Source: Bacilli bacterium (GTDB lineage Bacteria > Bacillota_I > Bacilli_A > RF39 > UBA660). From it: 39,536 nucleotides of DNA. Below the pieces are notes generated by a model. The model saw nothing but the letters and a program-made list of their open reading frames with translations, did not search any database and was not told the DNA's origin. The position numbers were made by a program, and so were the translations under genes. Shown here in pieces: positions 1 to 7,471 of this stretch (positions within the stretch are counted from its first letter, which is position 1; each line of letters begins with the position of its first letter). Location of the stretch: assembly GCA_017542465.1 (NCBI GenBank), contig JAFXXB010000022.1:1-39536 (forward strand). The letters are read 5' to 3'.

Positions 1-165
1 ATTTCTAACAATATTATCTATATCTACTATTTTAGAACTCTTAGGTATTCTAGAATCTATTATTTCATATACTAAATCTACTTGTGGTAATAGTTCTATC
101 ATTTCCTTACGAGCTTTATTCATATGACCTGGAAACCAATTTATATTAGTTTTATTTTCATTCAT
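1..165 (-). CDS. rbgA: Ribosome biogenesis GTPase A, 5' end only
   Basis: The first 55 codons of a gene that runs off the left edge. The protein starts MNENKTNINWFPGHM and continues with KARKEM and a DSRIP motif. The WFPGHM...KAR and (D/E)xRIP motifs are typical of the RbgA/YlqF circularly permuted GTPase, which acts late in 50S subunit assembly. The G-motifs lie outside the window. The start is the ATG at 163-165, preceded by AAAGGAG seven bases upstream. That ribosome binding site lies inside the last codons of rhuM, and the two genes overlap by 8 bp, so rbgA is now translationally coupled to rhuM. Its 5' end is duplicated at 1801-1864. In many Firmicutes rbgA sits next to rplS/lepB; here those genes are about 27 kb away. 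Identification is firm for a fragment of this size. Confidence 0.85.
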   Translation of the reverse strand, partial: MNENKTNINWFPGHMNKARKEMIELLPQVDLVYEIIDSRIPKSSKIVDIDNIVRN

Positions 166-184
166 TTGGATCAACTCCTTTATT
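134..184. repeat. Direct repeat copy A (rbgA start region)
   Basis: A 51-bp stretch matching 1814-1864 at a constant offset of 1680 bp. A 25-bp block (141-165 against 1821-1845) and a 14-bp block (171-184 against 1851-1864) are identical. They are separated by five changed bases (166-170), and there is one further mismatch at 139. It covers the first ten codons and ribosome binding site of rbgA. Confidence 0.85.
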
Positions 185-1156
185 ATTTGGTAATGACTTC
201 ATTAACAAATCAAAATCACTTTGAAGTTCTTTCATTTCTCTTTCTCTATAGATTTGAAATTCTTTTTCTGCTTTTTTTATTGCTTCTTCATGTGATATTT
301 TACCATTACCTTCTAATATCTTTCTTCTATTTAATAATATTTGATTATCTAATTCTTGAACCCAATCATTCATTCTCATTGTTCTTTGCTCTAATGCTTG
401 TAATTCAGCAAAATCCAAAAATTGAGATACTAATAAATTTAATCTTTGTAACTCAATTTCAGATAAATAATTTTTAGCAATCTTAACATCGTCGATAGTT
501 ACATAATTACCTTTAAAATTAGTCATACCAACATACGGCTTTTCATTATCCACTCTATTATATATTAATTCAGCGGCAGTTTGTTCATGTACTGCATAAT
601 GTAATTTATTTTGAACGGTAGCAAAGAACTTTTTTGTTATATCACTTCTAGGATCATAATCTATACTTGTTGCATATATATCTGTAACTTGTTGATAAAA
701 ATTTCTTTCACTAGAACGAATATCTCTAATTCTTTGAAGTAATTCTTTAAAATATCTATTGCCACCTTGTTTTAATCGATTATCATCCATAGTAAAACCT
801 TTTTGTATATATTCATGTAGTCTTGTAGTAGCCCAGATTCTAAATCTAACAGCTACATCAGATTGAACTCTATATCCTAAGGCAATTATCATATCTAAAT
901 TATAATGATCAATATTTCTTTTAACTTCCCTATTACCTTCTTTTTGAACTAACAAGAATTTCTTGTTAGTTGAACTTGGTAATTCTTTATCATTATAAAT
1001 AGAATTAATGTGCTGACTTATATTTTGTTGTGTGGTCTTATATATATCAGCTAATTGATTTTGAGTTAACCAAACATCCTCATCTATAAATTTAACATCA
1101 ACTCGAGTTAAGCCATCTTTATCTTCATATATTAATACCTCGTTTTTATTATTCAT
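158..1156 (-). CDS. RhuM-family protein
   Basis: A 332-residue protein of the RhuM family, named after a Salmonella pathogenicity-island gene. Its biochemical role is not established, and members often sit in mobile or defence-type islands. Diagnostic stretches are VWLTQNQLADIY near residue 30 (an N-terminal helix-turn-helix-like segment), HYNLDMIIALGYRV (about residues 83-96) and RFRIWATTRLHEYIQKGF. The start chosen is the ATG at 1154-1156, because GGAGG lies five bases upstream of it; an in-frame ATG at 1168 lies upstream of that site. It follows the SWIM gene by about 20 bp in an apparent two-gene cassette and overlaps rbgA by 8 bp. It ends in TGA, a stop codon I found on no other intact gene here, and a TAA follows one codon later in frame. 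Both facts fit a foreign origin. Confidence 0.85.
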   Translation of the reverse strand: MNNKNEVLIYEDKDGLTRVDVKFIDEDVWLTQNQLADIYKTTQQNISQHINSIYNDKELPSSTNKKFLLVQKEGNREVKRNIDHYNLDMIIALGYRVQSDVAVRFRIWATTRLHEYIQKGFTMDDNRLKQGGNRYFKELLQRIRDIRSSERNFYQQVTDIYATSIDYDPRSDITKKFFATVQNKLHYAVHEQTAAELIYNRVDNEKPYVGMTNFKGNYVTIDDVKIAKNYLSEIELQRLNLLVSQFLDFAELQALEQRTMRMNDWVQELDNQILLNRRKILEGNGKISHEEAIKKAEKEFQIYREREMKELQSDFDLLMKSLPNNKGVDPNE

Positions 1157-1176
1157 AATTGCCTCCATTTCTATTA

Positions 1177-1623
1177 TTAAATATCATTTCTTCTTACGAA
1201 ATCATTATATACCCAATCAGGTGCATAATCCAAAATATATGATAATTCATCAATTAATTCTTTTTTAGTCATTGAACTAATATACCTTTGCGTCTTATTA
1301 TATAATTTTTCTTGATAATCCTCATATTCATTTTGTAATCTTTCTTGTTCTTCCTCAAATTTCTTTGCTTCTTCAGGAAATGCTGTAAAAAATGTTGCTA
1401 CTATGTGCTTACAAATTATTCTTTTTCCATCTGCAAGTGGGCAAGTACAAGTAGACCTTCTAGGATGAGATACATCTAAATATATATCATAATTATTGGT
1501 ACCGATTGCTGTGCTTGTAAATTCATAATTATTTATTTGTTTTAAATTGTTTATTTTCTTATTTTTGTAATAATCTAATCCTCTCCAACAAGAAGCACCA
1601 CTAGATAATGAAATTATACTCAT
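1177..1623 (-). CDS. SWIM zinc-finger protein
   Basis: A 148-residue protein with a SWIM-type zinc finger: CTCPLADGKRIICKH at about residues 59-73 gives the CxC...CxH ligand pattern. SWIM domains bind zinc and commonly mediate contacts with DNA or protein. The C-terminal half is a charged, Glu-rich helical segment (about residues 81-120). The ribosome binding site AGAGGTG precedes the ATG. It is the first gene of a two-gene unit with rhuM, and the pair lies between 51-bp direct repeats of the rbgA start. I cannot assign a substrate; a role supporting RhuM is inference from the pairing only. Confidence 0.75.
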   Translation of the reverse strand: MSIISLSSGASCWRGLDYYKNKKINNLKQINNYEFTSTAIGTNNYDIYLDVSHPRRSTCTCPLADGKRIICKHIVATFFTAFPEEAKKFEEEQERLQNEYEDYQEKLYNKTQRYISSMTKKELIDELSYILDYAPDWVYNDFVRRNDI

Positions 1624-1800
1624 TTTTACACCTCTTTTTTTATAAAAGTTAGACTCCTGTCACCACACCCAAAATGATATGGCATTTTTGGAGATTTTCT
1701 ATCTATTTTTTGTACTTTTCAGTAATTATTTATCAAAAAAATGTAATCACTAAATACTTAGTTTTTCCCTTATTTTATAGGAGTATCGTGAATAGTTAGA
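1624..1800. other. Noncoding upstream region of the SWIM-rhuM cassette
   Basis: No gene is visible here. The nonamer agttagact occurs at both ends (1647-1655 and 1794-1802), inside the larger repeats. It probably holds the cassette promoter, but I could not settle on a convincing -35/-10 pair. Confidence 0.4.
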
Positions 1801-1845
1801 CTAAATTGTCATCAACCAGTTTATATTAGTTTTATTTTCATTCAT
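1801..1845 (-). pseudogene. Remnant of the rbgA 5' end
   Basis: A 14-codon ORF reading MNENKTNINW and then four unrelated residues before TAG. The first ten residues equal those of rbgA with one synonymous change, AAC for AAT. An AAAGGAG site precedes it and overlaps the stop of the DUF488 gene, which suggests DUF488 and rbgA were directly adjacent before the cassette arrived. Confidence 0.8.
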
Positions 1846-1864
1846 CCCACTCAACTCCTTTATT
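1814..1864. repeat. Direct repeat copy B (rbgA start region)
   Basis: The partner of 134-184. It contains the rbgA remnant start and its ribosome binding site and overlaps the 3' end of the DUF488 gene by a few bases. Confidence 0.85.
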
Positions 1865-2372
1865 TCATTAATTCTTTTAATCTATTTTTATATCTTATTG
1901 GAACAAGTTTTTTAACATTACCTTGTTCATCTACACTTACTTCTGGTATATATATACCTGTTTCAAGTTCTATATAATCTGCAATTATTCTTCTATGGCA
2001 AAATTCATCTATTGGTTCATGACACAATAATATTATATCATTACCAAATTTCTCATTTAATATATAAAGTAACTCTTTAACATCTAAATCTTTTAGTCTT
2101 ATGTCATAATAACTTTTTATATATTCATCTTCTATTTGTTTTCTAAATTCTATATATTCTTTTAATTTAGAGACATCTTTTTTTAATTCTTCTAATACTT
2201 CTAATTTTTCAGCATAAGGTGTATAAGTAACTAGTTTAGGAGCTAATTTTTTATATGCTGGTCCGAAATATCCCCATGCATTACCACCATCACCAGTAAC
2301 GGATACAGTATTACCACTTTTTACATCATAATAATTACCTGTTCCTAAAATTATTTTAGATAAATCACTCAT
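1860..2372 (-). CDS. DUF488-family protein
   Basis: A 170-residue DUF488-type protein. The C-terminal half has the family signature LLCHEPIDEFCHRR at about residues 115-128, with two cysteines and a CHR motif, followed by ADYIE. The N-terminal part has a Gly-rich GDGGNAWGYFGP stretch. The molecular function of DUF488 is not known. The start ATG has GAGGTGA seven bases upstream. The gene lies just behind the acetyltransferase gene and ends inside the ribosome binding site of the rbgA remnant. A close relative of its C-terminal domain, with the cysteines replaced, is fused to an HD domain at 19086-20144. Confidence 0.75.
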   Translation of the reverse strand: MSDLSKIILGTGNYYDVKSGNTVSVTGDGGNAWGYFGPAYKKLAPKLVTYTPYAEKLEVLEELKKDVSKLKEYIEFRKQIEDEYIKSYYDIRLKDLDVKELLYILNEKFGNDIILLCHEPIDEFCHRRIIADYIELETGIYIPEVSVDEQGNVKKLVPIRYKNRLKELMK

Positions 2373-2408
2373 ATTTTCACCTCATTTATTTATAGTAATC
2401 ACCTTATT

Positions 2409-2912
2409 CTATTTAATACTTTTACCATAGTATTCAACATCTATAGTTGTACCATCTGGATAAATATCTGGCATAGTTTTTATATAATCAGTAAATCCAT
2501 ATTTAGTATATATAGCTTTATTCTTTTCTTCTTGTACTTCAACACCTAATGTTACTCTTTCATATCCTTTTTTCTTTAAATCTTCTATCATATATTTAAA
2601 TAGTATAGAAAAATATCCTTTACCTTGATATTCTTCTTTAGTTCTAAAAGCTTGCAGATAAGCAGTTTTATCATCTACTAGATTTTCACTGTTATTTACT
2701 GCATTTGGATCTAATGTTGCAACAGCCTGACTAATTACTTCACCATTTAATTCACCTACATATGTTATTGCTGTACCATTATTGAATCTTTTAATTGCTT
2801 CTTCTTTCCATTTGATCCAATTATCTTTATCATCTTTAGCATTAGCTATTTCATAATCAAAATCATTATTAATATCTTCTAGAGTACCTATTCTACAAAC
2901 ATAATTATTCAT
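2409..2912 (-). CDS. GNAT-family N-acetyltransferase
   Basis: A 167-residue GNAT acetyltransferase. The acetyl-CoA-binding loop EYQGKGYFS (about residues 94-102) fits Q/RxxGxG/A, and KAIYTKYGF near residue 131 is the usual last helix-strand motif. The acceptor substrate cannot be told. The ribosome binding site (GAGATGAT) is weak. An extended -10 element (TGTTATAAT, minus strand, around 2930) lies just upstream, directly after the terminator of the preceding unit. The gene therefore probably starts the transcription unit acetyltransferase, DUF488, SWIM, rhuM, rbgA. Confidence 0.85.
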   Translation of the reverse strand: MNNYVCRIGTLEDINNDFDYEIANAKDDKDNWIKWKEEAIKRFNNGTAITYVGELNGEVISQAVATLDPNAVNNSENLVDDKTAYLQAFRTKEEYQGKGYFSILFKYMIEDLKKKGYERVTLGVEVQEEKNKAIYTKYGFTDYIKTMPDIYPDGTTIDVEYYGKSIK

Positions 2913-2935
2913 ATAATCATCTCAAATAAATTATA

Positions 2936-2964
2936 ACATAAAAAGTAGGAAGACTTCCTACTTT
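2936..2964 (-). terminator. Intrinsic terminator overlapping the stop of the 2958-3593 gene
   Basis: A perfect hairpin with arms AAGTAGGA/TCCTACTT, followed on the minus strand by CTTTTTATG. The TAG stop at 2958-2960 lies in the 5' arm. Confidence 0.85.
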
Positions 2965-3593
2965 GTTAATTTCTTTACTCTACTCTTATTATATAAATAT
3001 TCATTTATAGTTATTTGATGTCCATGATCATTCACATCATCTACACTCTTCATATCATTATACATTCTCATAAAGAAAATATTAAATGGTTTATATGAAC
3101 TTCCTGAATTTCTAAATCTAATTGATATATATCCTTTACTATGAAAATCAGTATCATATTCATCTTTATCTGGTTGAATACTAAAGTTAATTATAAACTC
3201 ATCTTTATCTTTAACTATCTTTAATATATTTGCAGCATCATGTGCTGTTTCATCTGAATACCAAGTAATAGTATTAGTTTCTTTATTATATAACTCATTA
3301 TAATTTGAATAATTTTGTTCTCTATATTTCTTTTTATTTTCTTCTATTTCTTCTTTAGTATAAAACTCATCTTCCGTATATAGATTTATATTATCTATAT
3401 CTATAAATAATTGTTCAAATAATTCATATAATTTAGAATTCTCTTGTGTAATAGTAAATGAGTAATCTTCATTATTAGTTCTTATAAACCAATATAAATC
3501 ACCATTACCGCCGTAATAAATACCAATATATTTATTATCTTCTTTTAATATAATATTATATGTTATTGCATCCTCTTGTTGTATTATTTTCAT
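2958..3593 (-). CDS. Hypothetical protein, 211 aa
   Basis: I do not recognise this protein. It is soluble, with no signal peptide or membrane segment. The N-terminal third contains YIGIYYGGNGDLYWFI, rich in beta-strand and aromatic residues. A charged Glu/Lys linker follows at about residues 85-100, then a C-terminal half with YISIRFRNSG and an HGHQITINEYL segment. The start has AAGGAG seven bases upstream. It is the last gene of a tightly packed unit with the 45-codon remnant and the transglutaminase-like gene: the remnant's stop TAA abuts this gene's ribosome binding site. It ends in a terminator hairpin. Confidence 0.7.
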   Translation of the reverse strand: MKIIQQEDAITYNIILKEDNKYIGIYYGGNGDLYWFIRTNNEDYSFTITQENSKLYELFEQLFIDIDNINLYTEDEFYTKEEIEENKKKYREQNYSNYNELYNKETNTITWYSDETAHDAANILKIVKDKDEFIINFSIQPDKDEYDTDFHSKGYISIRFRNSGSSYKPFNIFFMRMYNDMKSVDDVNDHGHQITINEYLYNKSRVKKLTK

Positions 3594-3602
3594 ATTGTCT
3601 CC

Positions 3603-3740
3603 TTATATTATTATTCCATCTCCATCATATAATAAATATAACTTATCCTTAGATGTTTCTTTTATATTTATTATCTTATAAAATCTATCTTTAAATTCTT
3701 CATTAATAATTCCACATGAAGTTAATATAATATTATTCAT
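3603..3740 (-). pseudogene. 45-codon ORF, possible peptidase E-like remnant
   Basis: The ORF starts MNNIILTSCGIINEEF and ends GDGIII-stop. The opening resembles the first strand-loop of S51/peptidase E-like class I amidotransferase folds (xxLTSxG), whose full members are about 200 residues, so this may be a collapsed copy with most of the gene deleted. It still has a strong ribosome binding site (AAAGGAG), overlaps the stop of the upstream transglutaminase-like gene by 8 bp, and its stop abuts the next gene's site. It could therefore still be translated as a coupling peptide. The family link rests on about 12 residues and is uncertain. Confidence 0.45.
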
Positions 3741-4407
3741 TTATAACTCCTTTATCTTTAGCTGTGTATTCTTTTAAACTTACGACTTCATATTCAGGAT
3801 CTTTATACTCACTTATATCAAAATCTTTAAATACATCTCTCATTATTTTGTTATTATCATTTACTGTATAAGCTCCAAATTCCCAATTATTTAAAGTTTT
3901 TCTATATGCATAGAAATCTCTTGGTAATGATAAGTTATTATAATTATACTTATCATATATAAGTCCTTTAATAGAATCAAATAAATACCACTTATCACTT
4001 AAAAAAATTTCTAAGAATACATGCCCTAGTATTATGTTAGTTTTAGGTCTAGATTGAGATTCTTCTATCCAATCAATCCTACCAGATGAAACAAATACTG
4101 TTGGTATTCCTTTCATTCTTAAAATAGTACTTAATACTAATCCTACATCATTACAGCCTGTATATACTCTTGATTTAATTATTTCTTCTACTGTTCTTTC
4201 AAATTGTTTATATTGTTTATTTTCATCTTTCTTAAATTCATGTTTGAATAGTCTATATAATTTACCAACATCTTCAATAGTATTTATATCTTCTACCATG
4301 TCACAAAATTGTTGTGTGGCTTCACCTATTTCATTTTGCCCATCATTAATTAAGAATCTACTTAAATCTTCTCTATTTATATTACATATTTGATTTAGAT
4401 TATTCAT
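3733..4407 (-). CDS. Transglutaminase-like domain protein
   Basis: A 224-residue protein with a transglutaminase-like papain fold. The catalytic triad is visible as TGCNDVG (Cys85), GHVFLEIF (His129) and WYLFDSIKG (Asp144), with the expected spacing and the ILRMKGIPT helix after the Cys. There is no signal peptide, so it is probably cytoplasmic. Proteins of this type act as cysteine proteases, peptide-bond modifying enzymes or NlpC-like hydrolases, and the substrate here is unknown. The start chosen is the ATG at 4405-4407, with AGGTGA upstream; a GTG nine bases earlier overlaps that site. It heads a three-ORF unit. An extended -10 (TGATATAAT around 4425) lies right after the terminator of the TIR gene. 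Confidence 0.75.
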   Translation of the reverse strand: MNNLNQICNINREDLSRFLINDGQNEIGEATQQFCDMVEDINTIEDVGKLYRLFKHEFKKDENKQYKQFERTVEEIIKSRVYTGCNDVGLVLSTILRMKGIPTVFVSSGRIDWIEESQSRPKTNIILGHVFLEIFLSDKWYLFDSIKGLIYDKYNYNNLSLPRDFYAYRKTLNNWEFGAYTVNDNNKIMRDVFKDFDISEYKDPEYEVVSLKEYTAKDKGVINE

Positions 4408-4433
4408 AATATTCACCTATAAATATTATATCA

Positions 4434-4460
4434 TTAAAAAAACGGATTATTTATCCGCTT
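4434..4460 (-). terminator. Intrinsic terminator of the TIR gene
   Basis: A short GC-rich stem CGGAT/ATCCG followed on the minus strand by seven Ts. Confidence 0.8.
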
Positions 4461-4477
4461 TTATTAATATTTTACAA

Positions 4478-6883
4478 TTATATATCTTCTTCTCTTAAAT
4501 AATCTTTAGCTTTATTCTTTAAATCATCTAATGTATAAATCTTAACTGAATAATATTTACTATTATTAGATATTATTACTCTATCATCTTCAAGTTTAGC
4601 TAAACTCTTTATATGACCTACTTTATTATAATCTTTATCAATTATATATGAATCAGATATATCACCTAAATATATTCTTCCATATTTATCTTTACCATAG
4701 TAATGATTAATTTTACCAACTTTATTAAGATATTTTAATAGTTTCTTATCTTTTGTACTATAAATCGCCACATCTTCATTTGTATAATTAACAAATAATA
4801 ATTCTTGATTTGTATCATAGAATACATTATTAACTAAATTCTTACTTCTTAAATCATATTTTTCTTTTACTTTATCTAATTCAGATGGAGTAATTGATTC
4901 ATCTTTAGGATAATCTATTTTAACATCTTCTTCTTTAATATCATCATTAGTTTTAGGTTCATATAATATTATTCTATTCTCATTATTAGGTATTAGTAAA
5001 TAACCATCTTGAGATATAGCAACTTTAATATAACTATCCATATTGAATTCATATTTACCTTTATATTCAATACTATTCTTATATTCCATATTTATATAAT
5101 TAACATGTCCATTCTTTAAGAATACTAAATATATTTCTTTATTCATAAATGAATATAAATCAATTATTTCACTGTCAGTATGGAATGTTTGAATTAAATC
5201 ACCATCTTTAGCATTAAATACACTAATCTTATCATATGATGCAATAGCTATATGATTCTTACCATCTTCATATGATCTATTTAGGTATTTACCCCATACA
5301 TCATCATAACTCTTAGACCAATTAGTTTTATCATTTAAATAATTATATGAAGTAATAATTGTATTATATTTATTCTTATATGAATTATTTACTAAGATAT
5401 ATGCATTATCACCTATAGTCATAATTCCATTCATATATCCAGCTGTGAATGATATCATATTTATTTCTTTTCCATCACTTGTAGATATAACATGAACAGT
5501 CATTGAATCTTTCACATCTAAACTAAAGTTTTCAACTGTAGTACTAGCAAATAAATATTTACTATCATCTGAATAATATAATTCCTTCATATATTTGTCT
5601 GTTGATGTAGTTTTAGTTACTTCTCTATCATCTTTAACACTATAAATGTGTAAGTTATCACCATCAGTATATGATAAGAATTCTCCATTTGAACTACCAC
5701 AAACAGAAATATAAGACCATTTTTCTTTTTCAAATTCTTTAACTACTTTTCCATCACTTGTATTTACTATTACTACATTACCTTTATCATTAATAAATGC
5801 TAGTTTATCATTTCCTATAAATGAGAATATTCTTTCACTACTTACACTACCATTAGCTTTATAATTAGCTATTACATTTAATGTTTTAGAATCAAATAAA
5901 GTGATTTCTTCTGATTCATCATATACAGCAGCATATTTATTATCAGCACTTGATTTAATAAAATCTGCTACACCCTTAGTTTTTATTTCAGTAATAGATT
6001 TATATGATGATCCAACATCATATACACCTAAACTTTCAGATAAAGCATATTCAGCATCAGCTGTATAAGGCATTCTGACACCCTCAAACTCTGTTAATGC
6101 ATAATAAGCGTTTTTAATAGCATCATATCTGTTATCTATTTTTAAGTTTTCAACTGATTCTCTTGCAAGTGATAATGCTTGATGACTTGCTAATATATTT
6201 GCTTGAGTATTAATCTTAATAAACATAGTAAGTGCAAAAATCGCAAATGCTAAACTAGCAAAAGTAACACCTAAAGAAATATTAAGTATTTGTTTTTGCT
6301 TTCTTAATTTATGTCTTTGTTTTAAATCATCATACTCTAAGTTATACATTGGAGCTATTAATCTTAACTTTTCTTCTTTTATTTTCTTTAATACTATTCC
6401 TTTGTTTTCTCCTCTTACATCTGCTGCAAGTGGTTCAACTAAAGTCTTCTCTATTTTTGCTTTTCCATCTTTTGTCTTAACCATTACCTCATCATATAAT
6501 ACTTCTTCTGGGAAAGACTCATCTGGTTCACCTTCAATTAAAACACAAAAGATATTTTTTCTTCCTCTTAATTTCTTAAATGTTTCAATTTCCTTCTTGC
6601 ACCATAAAGAATCTTTTAATCTAGGAGAACAAATAACAATTAAATATTTAGAATCCTTTAAAGCTTCAATAATTGGATCTTCAAGATTACTTGATAAAGG
6701 TAATTCATCTTGATCTCTAAATACTCTCTTAATAGTTCTTCCTTGAATGTTTAATTTCTTTTTTAATGCTTTAGGTAATTCATAAGTTTCTAATACTTTA
6801 TGTAAATTCTCTGCAACATACTTATCTAAATCACAATGTCTATAACTTATAAAAGCATCATATTTATATTCTCTATTTTCCAT
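4478..6883 (-). CDS. TIR-domain, membrane and beta-propeller-like protein
   Basis: An 801-residue protein in three parts. Residues 7 to about 150 form a TIR domain: YDAFISYRH at the first strand, the RVFRDQDELPLS loop, LIVICSPRLKDS, and WCKKEIE with Glu98 where NAD-cleaving TIR domains keep their catalytic glutamate. A single membrane helix lies at about residues 200-223, and a roughly 560-residue extracytoplasmic region has repeated short beta-rich segments (SxDGK, FDSKTLNVI) like a degenerate WD40/propeller. Such TIR-membrane-propeller proteins occur in many Firmicutes, and a sensing or defence role is inference. The ATG at 6881-6883 is favoured over the one at 6907 because GAGGGTGAT lies just before it. 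An extended -10 (TGGTATAAT, about 6910) follows the upstream terminator, so the gene appears monocistronic. Confidence 0.85.
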   Translation of the reverse strand: MENREYKYDAFISYRHCDLDKYVAENLHKVLETYELPKALKKKLNIQGRTIKRVFRDQDELPLSSNLEDPIIEALKDSKYLIVICSPRLKDSLWCKKEIETFKKLRGRKNIFCVLIEGEPDESFPEEVLYDEVMVKTKDGKAKIEKTLVEPLAADVRGENKGIVLKKIKEEKLRLIAPMYNLEYDDLKQRHKLRKQKQILNISLGVTFASLAFAIFALTMFIKINTQANILASHQALSLARESVENLKIDNRYDAIKNAYYALTEFEGVRMPYTADAEYALSESLGVYDVGSSYKSITEIKTKGVADFIKSSADNKYAAVYDESEEITLFDSKTLNVIANYKANGSVSSERIFSFIGNDKLAFINDKGNVVIVNTSDGKVVKEFEKEKWSYISVCGSSNGEFLSYTDGDNLHIYSVKDDREVTKTTSTDKYMKELYYSDDSKYLFASTTVENFSLDVKDSMTVHVISTSDGKEINMISFTAGYMNGIMTIGDNAYILVNNSYKNKYNTIITSYNYLNDKTNWSKSYDDVWGKYLNRSYEDGKNHIAIASYDKISVFNAKDGDLIQTFHTDSEIIDLYSFMNKEIYLVFLKNGHVNYINMEYKNSIEYKGKYEFNMDSYIKVAISQDGYLLIPNNENRIILYEPKTNDDIKEEDVKIDYPKDESITPSELDKVKEKYDLRSKNLVNNVFYDTNQELLFVNYTNEDVAIYSTKDKKLLKYLNKVGKINHYYGKDKYGRIYLGDISDSYIIDKDYNKVGHIKSLAKLEDDRVIISNNSKYYSVKIYTLDDLKNKAKDYLREEDI

Positions 6884-6921
6884 ATTAATCACCCTCAATA
6901 TCACCATTAATTATACCATAT

Positions 6922-6948
6922 AAAAAAGTAGGATTATACTCCTACTTA
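6922..6948 (-). terminator. Intrinsic terminator of the 6942-7328 gene
   Basis: Arms AAGTAGGA/TCCTACTT followed by six Ts on the minus strand. The TAG stop at 6942-6944 is inside the 5' arm. The stem is nearly the same as at 2936-2964. Confidence 0.85.
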
Positions 6949-7328
6949 ATTATTATTTCAGTACTTATCCTAAAATTATCAAATGATTTTTCTTCCACTG
7001 CTTTATTATTCTCATATGCAACTATCATATCTGGTTTTTCTATATTTATTTCTAATAAATATTTATAATCATTTAATCTAGTTATATATACATCATCTTT
7101 AGACATATCAAACACATATGACATATTATTATAATCTACTTCTGAATCCCAACAAAATAATTCATTAACATTAGTTCTTTCATTGAAAGGTAATTCTTTT
7201 ATCTTATTATACTCATTAGGATTACCATTTAAATATAAAGCAACTTCATTGTCTTTTGAGTAGATTTCAATATTTTCATTATCAGTATCTATTCTATCTA
7301 TTTCATACTCTTTATTATTAAATATCAT
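6942..7328 (-). CDS. Hypothetical protein, 128 aa
   Basis: I do not recognise this small, acidic, soluble protein, which starts MIFNNKEYEIDRID. It is rich in Asn, Asp and Glu and has alternating beta-type stretches (DVYITRL, YLLEINIEK). There is no signal peptide or membrane helix. The ATG at 7328 is favoured over one six codons earlier because GAAGGTAAC lies directly before it. A 31-codon ORF ends four bases upstream and shares the promoter at about 7452. The gene lies between the TIR gene and a truncated HAD gene, in a stretch with several gene remnants. Confidence 0.6.
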   Translation of the reverse strand: MIFNNKEYEIDRIDTDNENIEIYSKDNEVALYLNGNPNEYNKIKELPFNERTNVNELFCWDSEVDYNNMSYVFDMSKDDVYITRLNDYKYLLEINIEKPDMIVAYENNKAVEEKSFDNFRISTEIIIK

Positions 7329-7332
7329 ATTG

Positions 7333-7428
7333 TTACCTTCTTTCATTTTTTGGTTCTGTGTTAACCTTAATTGGTTTTGACCTCTCTTTTATTATTTCTT
7401 TAGAATTATCTTTTTTAATAAAAATCAT
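7333..7428 (-). CDS. Small ORF, 31 aa
   Basis: A short, basic ORF (MIFIKKDNSKEIIKERSKP, then more) with a good ribosome binding site, GAGGTG, six bases before its ATG. An extended -10 promoter (TGCTATAAT) lies about 25 bp further upstream. It ends four bases before the start of the 128-aa gene, so it could be a leader peptide or a small protein coupled to that gene. I see no family resemblance. Confidence 0.4.
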   Translation of the reverse strand: MIFIKKDNSKEIIKERSKPIKVNTEPKNERR

Positions 7429-7451
7429 TAAAACACCTCTTGGTAACAACC

Positions 7452-7460
7452 ATTATAGCA
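7452..7460 (-). promoter_or_regulatory. Extended -10 promoter for the small ORF and 128-aa gene
   Basis: TGCTATAAT on the minus strand, 24 bp before the 31-codon ORF; no clear -35 element is visible. Confidence 0.5.
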
Positions 7461-7471
7461 CATTTCAATTA

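Larger units (their letters stand above)
185..1813. mobile_element. Putative inserted SWIM-rhuM cassette
   Basis: About 1.63 kb carrying the SWIM and rhuM genes plus a 190-bp upstream region, bracketed by direct repeats of the rbgA 5' end at 134-184 and 1814-1864. The distal repeat is a non-functional remnant of the rbgA start directly behind the DUF488 gene, and the proximal repeat is the working rbgA start. This is best explained by an insertion or recombination that regenerated the rbgA start. No integrase or transposase is visible, so the mechanism is unknown. Confidence 0.6.

Noticed and set aside
158-160. TGA read as tryptophan (Mollicutes code)
   Set aside because: Tryptophan is encoded by TGG throughout and rhuM reads properly to its TGA; one TGA stop gives no support for recoding.
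124-477. Plus-strand ORF of 117 codons opposite rhuM
   Set aside because: It is antisense to the strongly supported rhuM and rbgA genes, hydrophobic low-complexity, and has no ribosome binding site.
1624-1800. Insertion sequence remnant next to the SWIM gene
   Set aside because: Only a 9-bp direct repeat was found; no transposase fragment or clear inverted repeats.
6402-6713. Plus-strand ORF of 103 codons opposite the TIR domain
   Set aside because: It mirrors the TIR coding region, shows no family resemblance and has no translation signal.
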